A program made the position numbers and the translations under genes. The notes under the pieces are model-generated. The model saw nothing but the letters and a program-made list of their open reading frames with translations. It was not told where the DNA came from and made no database searches. Below are positions 1 through 9,372 of a stretch of DNA of 64,000 nt, in pieces (the first letter of the stretch is position 1; every line of letters starts with the position of its first letter). Source of the stretch: DASQZK01 sp963732905 (GTDB taxonomy: Bacteria > Bacteroidota > Bacteroidia > Bacteroidales > GCA-2748055); contig CAVTBM010000001.1 of NCBI GenBank assembly GCA_963732905.1, forward strand, positions 682,001-746,000, in the 5' to 3' direction.

Positions 1-696
1 CCATGACCTGATGAAGGGTTGTACCGATGGACGGAAAACGCTTAGAAGATAAGGATTGATATGCTTTACCTCAAAACCGGCTTTAAGGCTGTCAACAATA
101 ATGGCTGTCTCCTGTCCGAGAGACGGCGACTGTGCCGAGATCTGGCTTACCAGGATGGATCCGATAGGTTCGCCGGCTCCCGCCAGTGAAATAAAGCCGT
201 CTACCTTAACCTTTTCCGCCACCAGCATGCCAATCAATGATCCCTGGCTGTGACCCAGGATGTAAAATTTACCGAATCGCCCGTCCTTTTTAAGGTATTC
301 CATGCATTTTTGGGCGTCACTGACGAAATCATCAAAGACCAGTTCCTGTTCAGTGAATTTATTCTGGTTTTCAGGAATCACCCTTTTATCAAAGCGGAGG
401 GAAGCTATACCGTTGTGCCCGAGGTCCTCTGCCAGGAATTTTAAGGAGTTATTGGTCATCATCGGATTATTTCCATTCATATCTGTTGGTCCAGACCCTG
501 CAATGATAAGTACAACTGGCGGTTTTTTAACACCGGCGGGCATAACCAGGTTGGCTTTAAGCCTGATACTGTCATTCATAATGACGACATCCTGCGAGGA
601 AATGGATGTTGAATCCTGAGAAAAAAGATTTTCAGCAGGGAGGAAAATATACGTGAAAAGCAGGCTGAATAAACTCAGACGTAACCCTTTTTTCAT
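1..696 (-). CDS. alpha/beta hydrolase (serine aminopeptidase S33-like), partial at window start
   Basis: The frame runs open from an ATG at 696 to the window edge, giving 232 residues without the C-terminus. It begins with a Sec-type signal peptide (MKKGLRLSLFSLLFTY then a Ser-Gln site), so the protein is exported. The body reads as an alpha/beta hydrolase: an oxyanion-region stretch IIAGSGPTD, then the nucleophile elbow GHSQG with its serine at about residue 146, followed by a helix and the strand FISLAGAG. This order is typical of secreted Bacteroidota hydrolases of the S33/dienelactone type that cleave ester or peptide bonds. The catalytic Asp and His should lie beyond position 1. The substrate cannot be inferred. 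It is transcribed away from the small membrane protein to its right. Confidence 0.8.
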   Translation of the reverse strand, partial: MKKGLRLSLFSLLFTYIFLPAENLFSQDSTSISSQDVVIMNDSIRLKANLVMPAGVKKPPVVLIIAGSGPTDMNGNNPMMTNNSLKFLAEDLGHNGIASLRFDKRVIPENQNKFTEQELVFDDFVSDAQKCMEYLKKDGRFGKFYILGHSQGSLIGMLVAEKVKVDGFISLAGAGEPIGSILVSQISAQSPSLGQETAIIVDSLKAGFEVKHINPYLLSVFRPSVQPFIRSW

Positions 697-1093
697 GGTA
701 TATGGATTTTTAGATTATATGGCAAGATACATGAAAAAAACTGAAGTCTGAAGCACCTTTCAGCAAAAAATCGTCTTGCAGTTCTGACATATATCATCAG
801 GAATCCAAACGTTAGCCCACTGGCTGCTGGTAAAGTTTTATCGTTTATAGAGAAGAGTCGACGGACTTTCCCCGTAAGGGGTGCTTCAGTGGAAGACGGT
901 GCTCTCTGTAATTTGCTGTAAATTATAAAAAATGATTACCGGGATGGGAAATGGCAGACTAAAATTTTACTTTTGAGCGTTCTTACCGATAGTATTGGTT
1001 TCCGCTGCCGGTGCAATTTTCCCGAATGATTTTCAGCGGAATCCGCAAACCGGGGAGAAGTGAGAATTGTGGCTTTTAAAATTAATTGCGAAC
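697..1093. other. intergenic region between divergent genes
   Basis: No convincing gene lies in this 397-base stretch. It carries a short hairpin CCCC-GTAA-GGGG (870-881) with a GNRA-type loop and no T-run, and one -7-like box described separately. A 78-codon leftward frame overlapping its right part has no recognisable features and antisenses the next gene. Confidence 0.5.
968..975 (+). promoter_or_regulatory. possible Bacteroidota -7 box (TACTTTTG)
   Basis: TACTTTTG fits the consensus TAnnTTTG used by the primary sigma factor of Bacteroidota. It lies 118 bases before the small membrane protein start at 1094. No TTTG-like -33 element is visible at the proper distance, so support is weak. 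Confidence 0.3.
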
Positions 1094-1540
1094 ATGACAG
1101 AAAATACAAATTCAAATCCCGGCAATCGGAATCCCGGACCGGTCGGACTTTTCCGTGACAGGAATATAACATCTGATCCTTCAGATCCCATACTTTATTC
1201 GCGATTTTCTATCCGTTTTTTTGCAATATTTTGTTCCACTTTTCTGGGTGGGATTCTAATGGCCATCAATTTACACCGGCTAAACCGGAAAATGGAGCTT
1301 TTCCTCGTCTTGCTGTTCTCTTTCCTCTTTACATTAGGCGGAGCTTTGCTTTTTACGAATTACGGACCGAAATTTGCCAATATTCTCATCATATTCAACC
1401 TGGTGGGTTCGCTGATCCTCGAAGAACTCTACTGGAACCGGGTTATCGGCAGGCATTTTAAATACAGGCGGCGACAAATTTGGCCTGTTGTTCTGGCTGT
1501 ATTTCTGTTTGCCATTCCGGTGCTCCTGACGGCAATGTGA
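1094..1540 (+). CDS. small four-helix membrane protein, unknown function
   Basis: A 148-residue protein starting MTENTNSN. An in-frame ATG 27 bases upstream would add nine residues, but the polar N-terminal tail makes the inner start more natural. About 45 hydrophilic residues precede four predicted membrane segments at roughly 48-65, 75-96, 102-124 and 130-148. The segment-3/4 loop is basic (RHFKYRRRQ), which favours a cytoplasmic location for that loop. I recognise no family. The gene stands alone, followed by a long non-coding stretch. Confidence 0.65.
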   Translation: MTENTNSNPGNRNPGPVGLFRDRNITSDPSDPILYSRFSIRFFAIFCSTFLGGILMAINLHRLNRKMELFLVLLFSFLFTLGGALLFTNYGPKFANILIIFNLVGSLILEELYWNRVIGRHFKYRRRQIWPVVLAVFLFAIPVLLTAM

Positions 1541-2028
1541 TCTGGGAATTTTAATGTTTATTCAGGGGCTTCTTCAATGCTTTTCGCCCGTTCACCAATT
1601 TTCACCCCTTCAAAAATTAACATTTATTCCGTTTCATCCTGCAGCAGAAGGTTGAGATACCGGCTCAAAAAAACTTCTGTAGAGCATCTTAAAGATGGCA
1701 GACCTTTAAACTATGATGGATGTCATTTATTCGGAGAGTCAGGAATGATCCCGGTAGCGGCGAGTAAATAAAGAAACCGCAAGATGCATAAGCAGGGGTA
1801 TAATCGGTTACTTATAAGGGCCTAAGGCCCCAATGCATCTTGCGGTTTCGAATTGCATTAATCAGTAAGTTTAGTAATAACGCTATGCTTGCGGATTTGT
1901 TTTCGGTATCGGCAATATTATCTGTCCGGACCGAATGGACAAGGAAGGCTGACAATGTACAGTTGAATCTCTGCTTTCATCTCTGCCAGCTTTACTGTGG
2001 GTGTATCCATAAAATTGATCCATAGTTA
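1541..2028. other. intergenic region with inverted repeat
   Basis: This 488-base interval separates the membrane protein from the end of the hexosaminidase gene. Its only clear structure is the 77-bp inverted repeat at 1773-1849. A 64-codon frame at 1577-1771 has no protein-like features and is not called. Confidence 0.5.
1773..1849. repeat. 77-bp inverted repeat (17-bp perfect arms)
   Basis: The arm GAAACCGCAAGATGCAT (1773-1789) is repeated exactly as its reverse complement at 1833-1849, with 43 bases between. The interior holds a second small palindrome GGGCCT-A-AGGCCC (1818-1830). There is no T-run on either side, so it is not a standard terminator for the leftward operon ending at 2029. 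A miniature transposable element, a recombination site or a structured 3' RNA end are all possible. Confidence 0.7.
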
Positions 2029-4311
2029 TTAATGAGACAATAAGTCCGGATTGAGGGGTGATTTTTTGATGCCGGGTCCGTCCATATCTACCTTCAGATC
2101 CTCACCGAATCTAGCTTCAAAATAATCGATCCTGATACTGTGCTTACCTTTACGGAGGCCAATCTGGCCGCTGGCAGTAACGTCTCCGTGAACACCGTCG
2201 TTATCCACAACCCTTTGCCCGTCGATATAAAGCCGGCTTCCGTCATCAGAGGTGGTATAGAATCCGTAAATACCATCCGCAGGTGCGTTGAAAAAGCCGC
2301 TAAATTGCAAGGCAAAATTGTCTTTTCCGGTAAGATCCCCGGGGATGGTAAGAGTGCTGGTTGTTCGCTGATCCCAGGCTAATCCGGCTGGCAGGTCATC
2401 CAGTGTAGATATCTCCGGGGTCATCGCTGTTTTTAACAGCAAGCCTGGCTGGTTTCCAGTCGAATCCACAGGACTGAGGAGGGAGATCTTTTCGATGAGG
2501 GCCGTTCTTACCGGGCTGCTCTTTCCGGAAGGCAGGATGTTCCTTGCTTTAACGGTGGTGGTTTGATTTATCACGATAGCATCCCGGTAAAGGGCTGAAT
2601 TCTGGTCGGGATCTGAACCGTCGAGAGTATAACGGATATCAGTTCCGGGGATGTTGGAATGCATTTTCACGGTATACTGATCCAGATAAAATTTGTCGGA
2701 TTTAAATCCCTTAGGTGAATCGATATAGTAGGTTACTGATTCTGCGTCGAGGAATTTGAAATACCGTGGAAGACCTGAAAGAAATGTGTTGTAATCCATT
2801 TTAACCGAATCGGACCAGGCTGTTTCTGCTATTGCAGCAAGTCTGGGAAGAAGATGTATTTCCACCTGCTCAGGTGTTTGAATATTTTCTGTCCAGATGC
2901 TGCCACTGATGCCCATCAGACGTTTTGCCTGCTCCGGACTTAGAGAATCGGGCACCGGGTTGAAATCAAAAACATCCTTCAGAGTCAAGACTCTTGAAGG
3001 TAAGTCGTTAAGGTTATCCTGCGAAGTACTGAGATAGTAATATTTGCTGGTAGCCACAACGGTGTTGAATCCTTCACGGATGGCTTCACCCGCACTCGAT
3101 GTGTTTCGCCAGGCCATGATTGCTGCCGAAGTGGGCAGGTTACCTTCCATAATTTCATCCCAGCCTATGGTGTAGCGACCGTGTGCCCTGATGAAGGAAT
3201 CGATACGACTTATGAACCATGCCTGCAACTGATTGGTATTTGTTAATCCGGCTTTTTTCATTACTGCCAGGTCGCGGGGATCCTTCTCCCATGGTGTTTT
3301 TTTAGCCTCATCACCGCCGATGTGAATGTATTTTGAAGGGAAGAGATCCATCACCTCAGAGAGCACATCCTCCAGAAAAATAAAGGTGGAGTCATTGCCG
3401 GCGCAATAGGGGTCTGTAAATTCGAAGGGTGTGGCTTCAGGTTTATGATAGGGTTTACCCGAACAACTGAACTGCGGGTAAGCCGTCAGGGCTGCAAGGG
3501 AATGGCCTGGCATTTCAATTTCAGGAACAACGGTGACAAACCGTTCTGCAGCATATTTAACGATTTCCCTGATATCGTCTTTCGTGTAATACCCTCCGTA
3601 AAGTTTCTTCGTCGTATCCCCGGTGATGGTGACGTCATATCCCCAGGGTCTGTCGGTATGGTCGACTCTCCAGGCTGCCGTGGTAGTGAGTTTGGGATAC
3701 TTGTCGATCTGAATGCGCCATCCCTGGTCATCGGTAAGATGCCAGTGGAAGACATTCATTTTATGCATGGCCAGTATATCGATGTATTTCTCGATGAAAG
3801 CTTTCGGAAAGAAATGTCTTGAAACATCGAGGTGCATTCCCCGCCAGGTAAAGGTGGGTTGATCTTTTACGTTTACTCCGTAGAAGTAACTGGATGATCC
3901 TTTATGTCCGATGAGCTGCAAAAGGGTATTGATACCGTAAAAGATCCCGGCTTCGGAGTTAGCTTCAATGGAAACATTCTTCTTTCCGACATGGAGGAGA
4001 TAACCTTCCTTCCCAAGGTCATTCTTTCCATCGGAACGGGAAAAAACTATCGTCCTGTTGTGTACTTCTCCCGATCCTGAATTTATATCCGTACCTGTGT
4101 GCACTTTAATTTTCTCCGTCAGGTAAGTTACAAGAAAGCTATCATTGGTGAATTCACCGGGTATTACGGTAACGTCACTCTGAATCACAAAACTCCCGTT
4201 TCCCTTTTCAATGGAATGGGGCTGGGGGTAAATCACAGGGATCTCATTTTTTGAACAACTGCTCAATATGAGGCCTGCAAGAATGGTCAGAAATAGTATT
4301 CGCTTATTCAT
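2029..4311 (-). CDS. GH20 beta-N-acetylhexosaminidase lipoprotein with C-terminal PA14 domain
   Basis: This 760-residue lipoprotein (lipobox LILSSC) removes terminal beta-linked GlcNAc or GalNAc from glycans, probably at the outer membrane or in the periplasm. Domains in order: GH20 N-terminal alpha/beta domain (about 28-150), GH20 TIM barrel (about 152-510) with WRGMHLDVSRHFF and FHWHLTDDQGWR, and the substrate-assisted catalytic pair in HIGGDEA (Asp334, Glu335). A chitobiase C-terminal-like beta domain follows (about 545-610, IRYTLDGSDP), then PA14 (about 630-745, FYTTSDDGSRLYIDG), a likely carbohydrate-binding module. The start overlaps the stop of the upstream gene by one base (TAATG), implying translational coupling. 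It is the last gene of the susCD operon, and no clear terminator follows. Confidence 0.93.
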   Translation of the reverse strand: MNKRILFLTILAGLILSSCSKNEIPVIYPQPHSIEKGNGSFVIQSDVTVIPGEFTNDSFLVTYLTEKIKVHTGTDINSGSGEVHNRTIVFSRSDGKNDLGKEGYLLHVGKKNVSIEANSEAGIFYGINTLLQLIGHKGSSSYFYGVNVKDQPTFTWRGMHLDVSRHFFPKAFIEKYIDILAMHKMNVFHWHLTDDQGWRIQIDKYPKLTTTAAWRVDHTDRPWGYDVTITGDTTKKLYGGYYTKDDIREIVKYAAERFVTVVPEIEMPGHSLAALTAYPQFSCSGKPYHKPEATPFEFTDPYCAGNDSTFIFLEDVLSEVMDLFPSKYIHIGGDEAKKTPWEKDPRDLAVMKKAGLTNTNQLQAWFISRIDSFIRAHGRYTIGWDEIMEGNLPTSAAIMAWRNTSSAGEAIREGFNTVVATSKYYYLSTSQDNLNDLPSRVLTLKDVFDFNPVPDSLSPEQAKRLMGISGSIWTENIQTPEQVEIHLLPRLAAIAETAWSDSVKMDYNTFLSGLPRYFKFLDAESVTYYIDSPKGFKSDKFYLDQYTVKMHSNIPGTDIRYTLDGSDPDQNSALYRDAIVINQTTTVKARNILPSGKSSPVRTALIEKISLLSPVDSTGNQPGLLLKTAMTPEISTLDDLPAGLAWDQRTTSTLTIPGDLTGKDNFALQFSGFFNAPADGIYGFYTTSDDGSRLYIDGQRVVDNDGVHGDVTASGQIGLRKGKHSIRIDYFEARFGEDLKVDMDGPGIKKSPLNPDLLSH

Positions 4312-6677
4312 TATAATGAGATTTTATTTGTTCCGTTATTCAGTTTTTGGTGGGTTCCTTTCCAGATGAATTCAGTATCGATCCCTTCGGGAATGATAAT
4401 TTCCCCTTTGACCTTATTGTTTCTGAACTGAAGATCCAGGATAATTTTTCCTCTTGGATGAGGGTATTCAGCTTTAATAAACTGAAGATTCCCGGGCGAG
4501 GGCGAAATCGTGACCTTGTCAAAACCCGGAACAGCCGGGTATATTCCACAAAGTACACGGAAGTCTGCGTACACGGGTGAGGAAGACCACGGATGGCATT
4601 CCGACCGGGGTTGCTGGTCAACTTGTTTTTCGGGGGTAGTGGTCAGACCTGCACGAACAACGTCTACCCAGGGTTGAAGCACCTTGTCGAAATATTCTCC
4701 GGCACCGGCATGGGCGAGGGCATTAAAGAAGTTGTACCGGTAGTATAATCCGGCCTGGCTAAGGCTTGTATCGGCCAGGACTCTTCCGATGAAGGCTTTC
4801 TGTTCTTCCGGCGGCACTGCATCGGTGAGGACGGCCAAAATGTTGGGCCTTTCATCATAGAATGTCTTTTCGGGATCCTCAGCGTAGATCCCTTTGGTTT
4901 TATCATAGAAAAGGGTGTTGACGATTTTCTTTAGTTCTTCAGCCCTTGTGCGGAATTCTTCTGCCCGGTCTTTCCTGCCGAACCAGTCGAAGATGTCAGC
5001 TGCATTCTGCAAGCTGTAGACCCATTGCAGGGTGATCACTGCTGAATTTCCATTCTGTGAAACCGGTGAGGTGCCTCCGCCGGATTCCTTGTACCAGTCG
5101 ACAAAGTAGGGCCACTCCGTTTTGCCAGGTATGCCGTTTTCATTCAGATGCAATTCAAAATAAGCGAATACAGCTTCAATATCAGGCAGGAACTGCCGGA
5201 TATATTCCTTCTCCCCACGGTACATCATATAATCATGGATGATATCAATCCAGGCCAGTGAGTAGGTGGGGTGTACAAATGTAGCTTTCAGGGGATAGCA
5301 GCTGGTGAGGTTGCCATCGGGAAGCCTTGAATAATGGAATTGTTCAATGGCATTTCTCATGTGCCTTTTATCCCCCGTCATGGAAATCCAGGAGAGAGCA
5401 TGAGGGCGGGAATCCCCCACATATTGCATGGTCTCATAGTAGGCATCACTCATGAAATTATCCTGCGTGCAAATTTTCAGAGTACGCCAGCAGACATCGG
5501 AAATACTGTCATAGACGGGCTTATTCGTTTCAAAAGAGGCTGTTTTCCCGATAGGTGTTGTGACATAATCGTTAAAATAATCGTTCAGAGTGAGTGGATC
5601 GCCCATTGTTTTAATATCCAGTTGGATGAAGCGGAAAGCCTTACGGGACAAAGGTTTGTACATCCTTGCCGAACCGCCGTCCGGAAGGACAACATCCTTA
5701 ATGCCAATCATGTTTTTACCTTCTGTCACGTTACGGTTGCCTTTCATCTTATCCTTGTCAAAAAGGTTTTCTGCGTAGCTTATGGTTATGCTGGCACCTT
5801 TACCTCCTGAAAAATACAGTTCAGGATAGCCGATGGTCAGGAATGTCTGGTCGATCATTATTTTGGTGTCCGTATTGGCCGGTACGATAACAGGTTGGGT
5901 CCCCTTCAGAAAACCATCCGGGACATTCAGACCCCCCTTACGGATGATGCTTGTGAATCGCTCCGTTTGGTGGGTTTGGAGAGGAGTGTTCCTCGGTTGC
6001 AGTATCCATATGAATGAACCGCCGGATGTCACTGCCGAATAAAGCCACACGGGTTTTTGCCAGTCCGTGTCGTCAAAATGTAATGTATTCCAGCCCCAGG
6101 GATATAGTTCAGCCCTGAGGGTGTCTCCTGAATTGGCCGCATAGAAGCCTCCTTTAATGTCCACACCATACATCCAGTTTACCGGCCGGGGTGAAAAAGC
6201 GTGGTTAACGCTGGTTTTCCACCCGTTGTCGTTGGTGTTCAGGACCTGCTCAGCCGGCGTATCACCCTGGAGCAGAAATCCGGTTCTTTTTGAAATGATA
6301 CCAAACGCCCTGTTAACTCCCCAGTTCACGACTTCGGCAGCCACCACGTTATTGCCCTTCAAAAGATAGGGTGCCAGGTCAATGGTTTCATACCGCCAGT
6401 GCCGGAAATCGGATTCCTGGGGGCCGAAGATGACATATTCACCGTTGACATACAGCCGGTAATGATTATCGGCAGTGACATGAACGATAAAACTTTTCGG
6501 TACGGAGTTCAGTTCAAACGACTTTCTGAACAGGATGATGTTGTAATCGGTCTGCGATATTTCAGGATGTGTGATCCACGCGGCATTCCACCGGTTTGGT
6601 TTGGATCCTTCCTGTGCCGGGAGCATAGCACTGTACAGAAATAGCATCTGCAGCACTAGTAACCATGTTTTCTTCAT
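4311..6677 (-). CDS. GH78-type alpha-L-rhamnosidase
   Basis: A secreted 788-residue enzyme (signal peptide ending near MLPAQEG) with the alpha-L-rhamnosidase layout. An N-terminal jelly-roll carbohydrate-binding region (about 30-190, HVTADNHYRLYVNGEYV) comes first, then a beta-sandwich region (about 230-360). An (alpha/alpha)6 barrel follows from about 375, with DAYYETMQYVGDSRPHAL in the place where characterised GH78 enzymes carry their acidic catalytic cluster. A C-terminal beta domain (about 690-788) contains the usual WSSSPVYADF segment. It probably removes terminal rhamnose from plant or algal heteropolysaccharide. Exact specificity is inferred; related barrels include other exo-glycosidases. 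It lies 81 bases after the spermidine-synthase-like gene and is coupled to the GH20 gene. Confidence 0.85.
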   Translation of the reverse strand: MKKTWLLVLQMLFLYSAMLPAQEGSKPNRWNAAWITHPEISQTDYNIILFRKSFELNSVPKSFIVHVTADNHYRLYVNGEYVIFGPQESDFRHWRYETIDLAPYLLKGNNVVAAEVVNWGVNRAFGIISKRTGFLLQGDTPAEQVLNTNDNGWKTSVNHAFSPRPVNWMYGVDIKGGFYAANSGDTLRAELYPWGWNTLHFDDTDWQKPVWLYSAVTSGGSFIWILQPRNTPLQTHQTERFTSIIRKGGLNVPDGFLKGTQPVIVPANTDTKIMIDQTFLTIGYPELYFSGGKGASITISYAENLFDKDKMKGNRNVTEGKNMIGIKDVVLPDGGSARMYKPLSRKAFRFIQLDIKTMGDPLTLNDYFNDYVTTPIGKTASFETNKPVYDSISDVCWRTLKICTQDNFMSDAYYETMQYVGDSRPHALSWISMTGDKRHMRNAIEQFHYSRLPDGNLTSCYPLKATFVHPTYSLAWIDIIHDYMMYRGEKEYIRQFLPDIEAVFAYFELHLNENGIPGKTEWPYFVDWYKESGGGTSPVSQNGNSAVITLQWVYSLQNAADIFDWFGRKDRAEEFRTRAEELKKIVNTLFYDKTKGIYAEDPEKTFYDERPNILAVLTDAVPPEEQKAFIGRVLADTSLSQAGLYYRYNFFNALAHAGAGEYFDKVLQPWVDVVRAGLTTTPEKQVDQQPRSECHPWSSSPVYADFRVLCGIYPAVPGFDKVTISPSPGNLQFIKAEYPHPRGKIILDLQFRNNKVKGEIIIPEGIDTEFIWKGTHQKLNNGTNKISL

Positions 6678-6758
6678 GAGGTAAATGGTAAGTATAAGAA
6701 ATGTCAGAAAATTACTAAGTATTTGTTAAAAACGGAAGAGTTGTTTAGATAATAACTT

Positions 6759-9221
6759 TTATTTGCCAAGGGAATCCTCCGCCGCCAGGTTCATGTTCAA
6801 TGTACGAAGGTAACTGATGTGCTCAGCGTAATCTGCATTGGTCCTTTCCAGGATATATCGTTTCTTCTCCGCTGATATCGTGTCAGTAAAGGTGATAAGC
6901 TTTGAAAAATCCGTTTTATGTTCCACCAGTTTGCTGAGGATTTTCCTGTTGGGCCGCGGATCGGTGACAAAGCTGTATTCGATTACCGGCTTGTCGTCGG
7001 TATCAGGCTTTGCCGTTGAAGCCCAGGAACTGAGTTCAGGCCCTGTCATAAAAAATCCGGCAATAACACTTTCCGGTTCATTCAGGTCCACATCCAAAAG
7101 TTCATAATAAATATTCCTCCGGTAAAACAGAGTTTGAATTTGTTCATAGTTCACATCAAGTCGGGTTTTTGATCCGACAATCAGTGTATGTGCGCGGTTT
7201 GCATACCACAGTAAGGCGTTGGGGAAGACATCGGTAAACGATCTGATCAGGCTTTTAAATTCCTCTTCACTCATCCAGTTTGTAGGGATCCATTGGCAGA
7301 TGGTTCCGCTATCGGTCAACCTGTTGCTGCAAAGTCTGTAAAAATCTGAGGAATACAAATTCGGTCCCAGCCTGGGATGGACAGCATTCGTAGTGATCAG
7401 GTCATACTTTTTCAGGGACCTTTGCAGGACTGACCGACCGTCCTCCACATATAATCTCAGGTAGCTGCTGCCTAATACGCCATGGTTCAGGTAGCCGAAT
7501 TGCGCGGAGGAAAGCTGGAGAACTTCAGGCGATAATTCCGCGAGGTCGGTGTGGATGTTCAGTTCGGTAAGACAACGGGTGGTGATACCAAGTCCAAAAC
7601 CGATGACCGCTGCATTTTGGGCATTGGGATTGAAGAACCAGGGGAGATAAGCCAGCATCTTATGAACCCTTTGATCTTCACCATTGGTGAAAGCTGTTTT
7701 AGCCCCGTTTATGGAAAGGGCGAGATATTTTGAGGGCAGTTTCGAAACCACAACCGTTGCGGTCATTCCTTCCTTCATGGAAATGATCTGTTCTTCAGGG
7801 TAAAAACCGGTCTTATATTCATAATAACTTTTCCGTGGAAAAAGGATCATGGCGACTCCAAACAAAAACACCCCGCTTACCAGCAGGAGGCGGCGCAAAG
7901 ACATAGCGATATTTCTGTTGATCATGAGAAGTACGATGGCTGAAAGTACATTCAGCAGCACGCAGATCATGAAGCTCTGGTATATATCTAGAAAGCGAAG
8001 CATGTAAAATCCCGCCACAGCCGGACCGGCAACACTGCCGATCGTATCGGTGAAGCTCAGGAGCCCCATGCGGGAGCCCAGATTACCAGGGTTGTCTGTG
8101 ATGATCTTTCCTGCCAGGGGGTAGCTGATCCCCATCAGCAAGGCTGGAAGAGCGGTGGCGATAAAGAAGAGAATATATTCTCTTCCCGACACATGAAACC
8201 AGGTATCGTTGGATATGCGGGCGTTAAAAAGAAGGGGTGAAAATACGGAGAAGAGAATAAAGGAAGTGAGCGCTGCCAGACCTGCAGCGTACTCTACAAT
8301 CGAAAATTTCAGTAGCAGATTATTCCAGGTGTCAATTCGTTTTCTGGTTAAAAAAGCCCCGGCAGATAATCCAAAAAGGAAACCCAGGATGACCACCGTA
8401 TAGACATAGGACGATTTATCATAAGAAAATTCTAGAATGGTCCTCGTCCACAGGATCTCATAAACCAGCATTGTAAATCCTTCGATAGCCGTAACGATCA
8501 GCACGATGCTTAAAATTTTCCGGCTGATTCCACGGTCCGCACCCACCGGCCCCTTCACCAGCCCTTCAGCACTGGTTTTCGACCGGGTAAGGAAAGGAGC
8601 AAAGGACAGGATGAGAAGGGCATTGAACGTATTCACGGATGCTGCGATAAGATTGGTTTGATGGGAGCCAAGCAGACGTATCAGAAAAAATCCTGCCACC
8701 AGGCCTCCGGCAAAGGCGCCTGTATTGTTTAGTGAGTACAGAGACCCAATTTTGTTTCCCAGTCGGGCAAAGTTGTCGGTGTACAATTTCACCATCACAG
8801 GAAGGGTTCCCCCCATTAACGTTGACGGCAGGATCAGGAGAATCACCGACAATATAAAACGGGAAAGGTTGGAATGATAAGACAGCCATGCACCGGATTG
8901 GTTAATTTCGACATACAGGCCGGTGATCAGGTGAAACAAGGGCTTAAACAGAAAGGCAAAGCAGGCTAATCCCGCCTGAATGATAAAGAGTAGCCATATG
9001 GGCCGCGATGTACGGTCTGCCTGTCGTCCAAAAAAGAGTGCGCCCGCTGAAAGTCCGGCCATGAATACCGTCAGGACAGTACTGGTGGATAACAGGTGCG
9101 TTCCGAAAAGCAGGGAAAATTCCCTGATCCAGACGATCTGGTATACCAGGGCAGAAAATCCTGATAGGAAAATGATGAGAGGTAAAAAAGATAAAAAAGA
9201 AATTTTCTTCGGTTTATCCAT
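6759..9221 (-). CDS. membrane-anchored spermidine-synthase-like protein (fused MFS-like/methyltransferase fold)
   Basis: The start chosen is MDKPKKISFLSFLPL, because upstream in-frame residues are not signal-like; this gives 820 residues. The first ~520 residues hold about 14 hydrophobic helices arranged like the transporter half of fused spermidine synthases (FLSGFSALVYQIVWIREF, and a repeat-like second half FTMLVYEILWTRTIL). The soluble C-terminal ~300 residues form a SAM-type Rossmann domain with IGFGLGITT and VEDGRSVL. True aminopropyltransferases need acidic gate residues in a YDVI-D-D-P stretch; here it reads YDLITTNAVHPRLGP, so both acids are missing and polyamine synthesis is doubtful. 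Its position between susD and the GH78 gene suggests a role tied to glycan use or envelope chemistry, but the substrate is unknown. Confidence 0.85.
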   Translation of the reverse strand: MDKPKKISFLSFLPLIIFLSGFSALVYQIVWIREFSLLFGTHLLSTSTVLTVFMAGLSAGALFFGRQADRTSRPIWLLFIIQAGLACFAFLFKPLFHLITGLYVEINQSGAWLSYHSNLSRFILSVILLILPSTLMGGTLPVMVKLYTDNFARLGNKIGSLYSLNNTGAFAGGLVAGFFLIRLLGSHQTNLIAASVNTFNALLILSFAPFLTRSKTSAEGLVKGPVGADRGISRKILSIVLIVTAIEGFTMLVYEILWTRTILEFSYDKSSYVYTVVILGFLFGLSAGAFLTRKRIDTWNNLLLKFSIVEYAAGLAALTSFILFSVFSPLLFNARISNDTWFHVSGREYILFFIATALPALLMGISYPLAGKIITDNPGNLGSRMGLLSFTDTIGSVAGPAVAGFYMLRFLDIYQSFMICVLLNVLSAIVLLMINRNIAMSLRRLLLVSGVFLFGVAMILFPRKSYYEYKTGFYPEEQIISMKEGMTATVVVSKLPSKYLALSINGAKTAFTNGEDQRVHKMLAYLPWFFNPNAQNAAVIGFGLGITTRCLTELNIHTDLAELSPEVLQLSSAQFGYLNHGVLGSSYLRLYVEDGRSVLQRSLKKYDLITTNAVHPRLGPNLYSSDFYRLCSNRLTDSGTICQWIPTNWMSEEEFKSLIRSFTDVFPNALLWYANRAHTLIVGSKTRLDVNYEQIQTLFYRRNIYYELLDVDLNEPESVIAGFFMTGPELSSWASTAKPDTDDKPVIEYSFVTDPRPNRKILSKLVEHKTDFSKLITFTDTISAEKKRYILERTNADYAEHISYLRTLNMNLAAEDSLGK

Positions 9222-9372
9222 ATCAATACACTGGTTTTGTCGAATAACAGTAGCCCTTTTTATATATTTTACCACCCCGGAACAGACCACCTGTACACCT
9301 TTAAAACTCATGAGGAGGATGAAAGGAAGGTGTTACATCCCGGGAACAACTCAGTTCAGCACATCTTAGATT

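Noticed and set aside
870..881. CCCC-GTAA-GGGG hairpin as terminator or RNA gene
   Set aside because: The stem is only four base pairs, there is no T-run, and the divergent genes on both sides do not need a terminator here.
1577..1771. 64-codon rightward frame before the inverted repeat
   Set aside because: Composition is not protein-like and there is no promoter or family match.
9222..9311. Longer start of the spermidine-synthase-like gene
   Set aside because: The extra 30 residues are not conserved in type and place polar sequence before the first helix; the inner ATG at 9221 starts a natural membrane protein.
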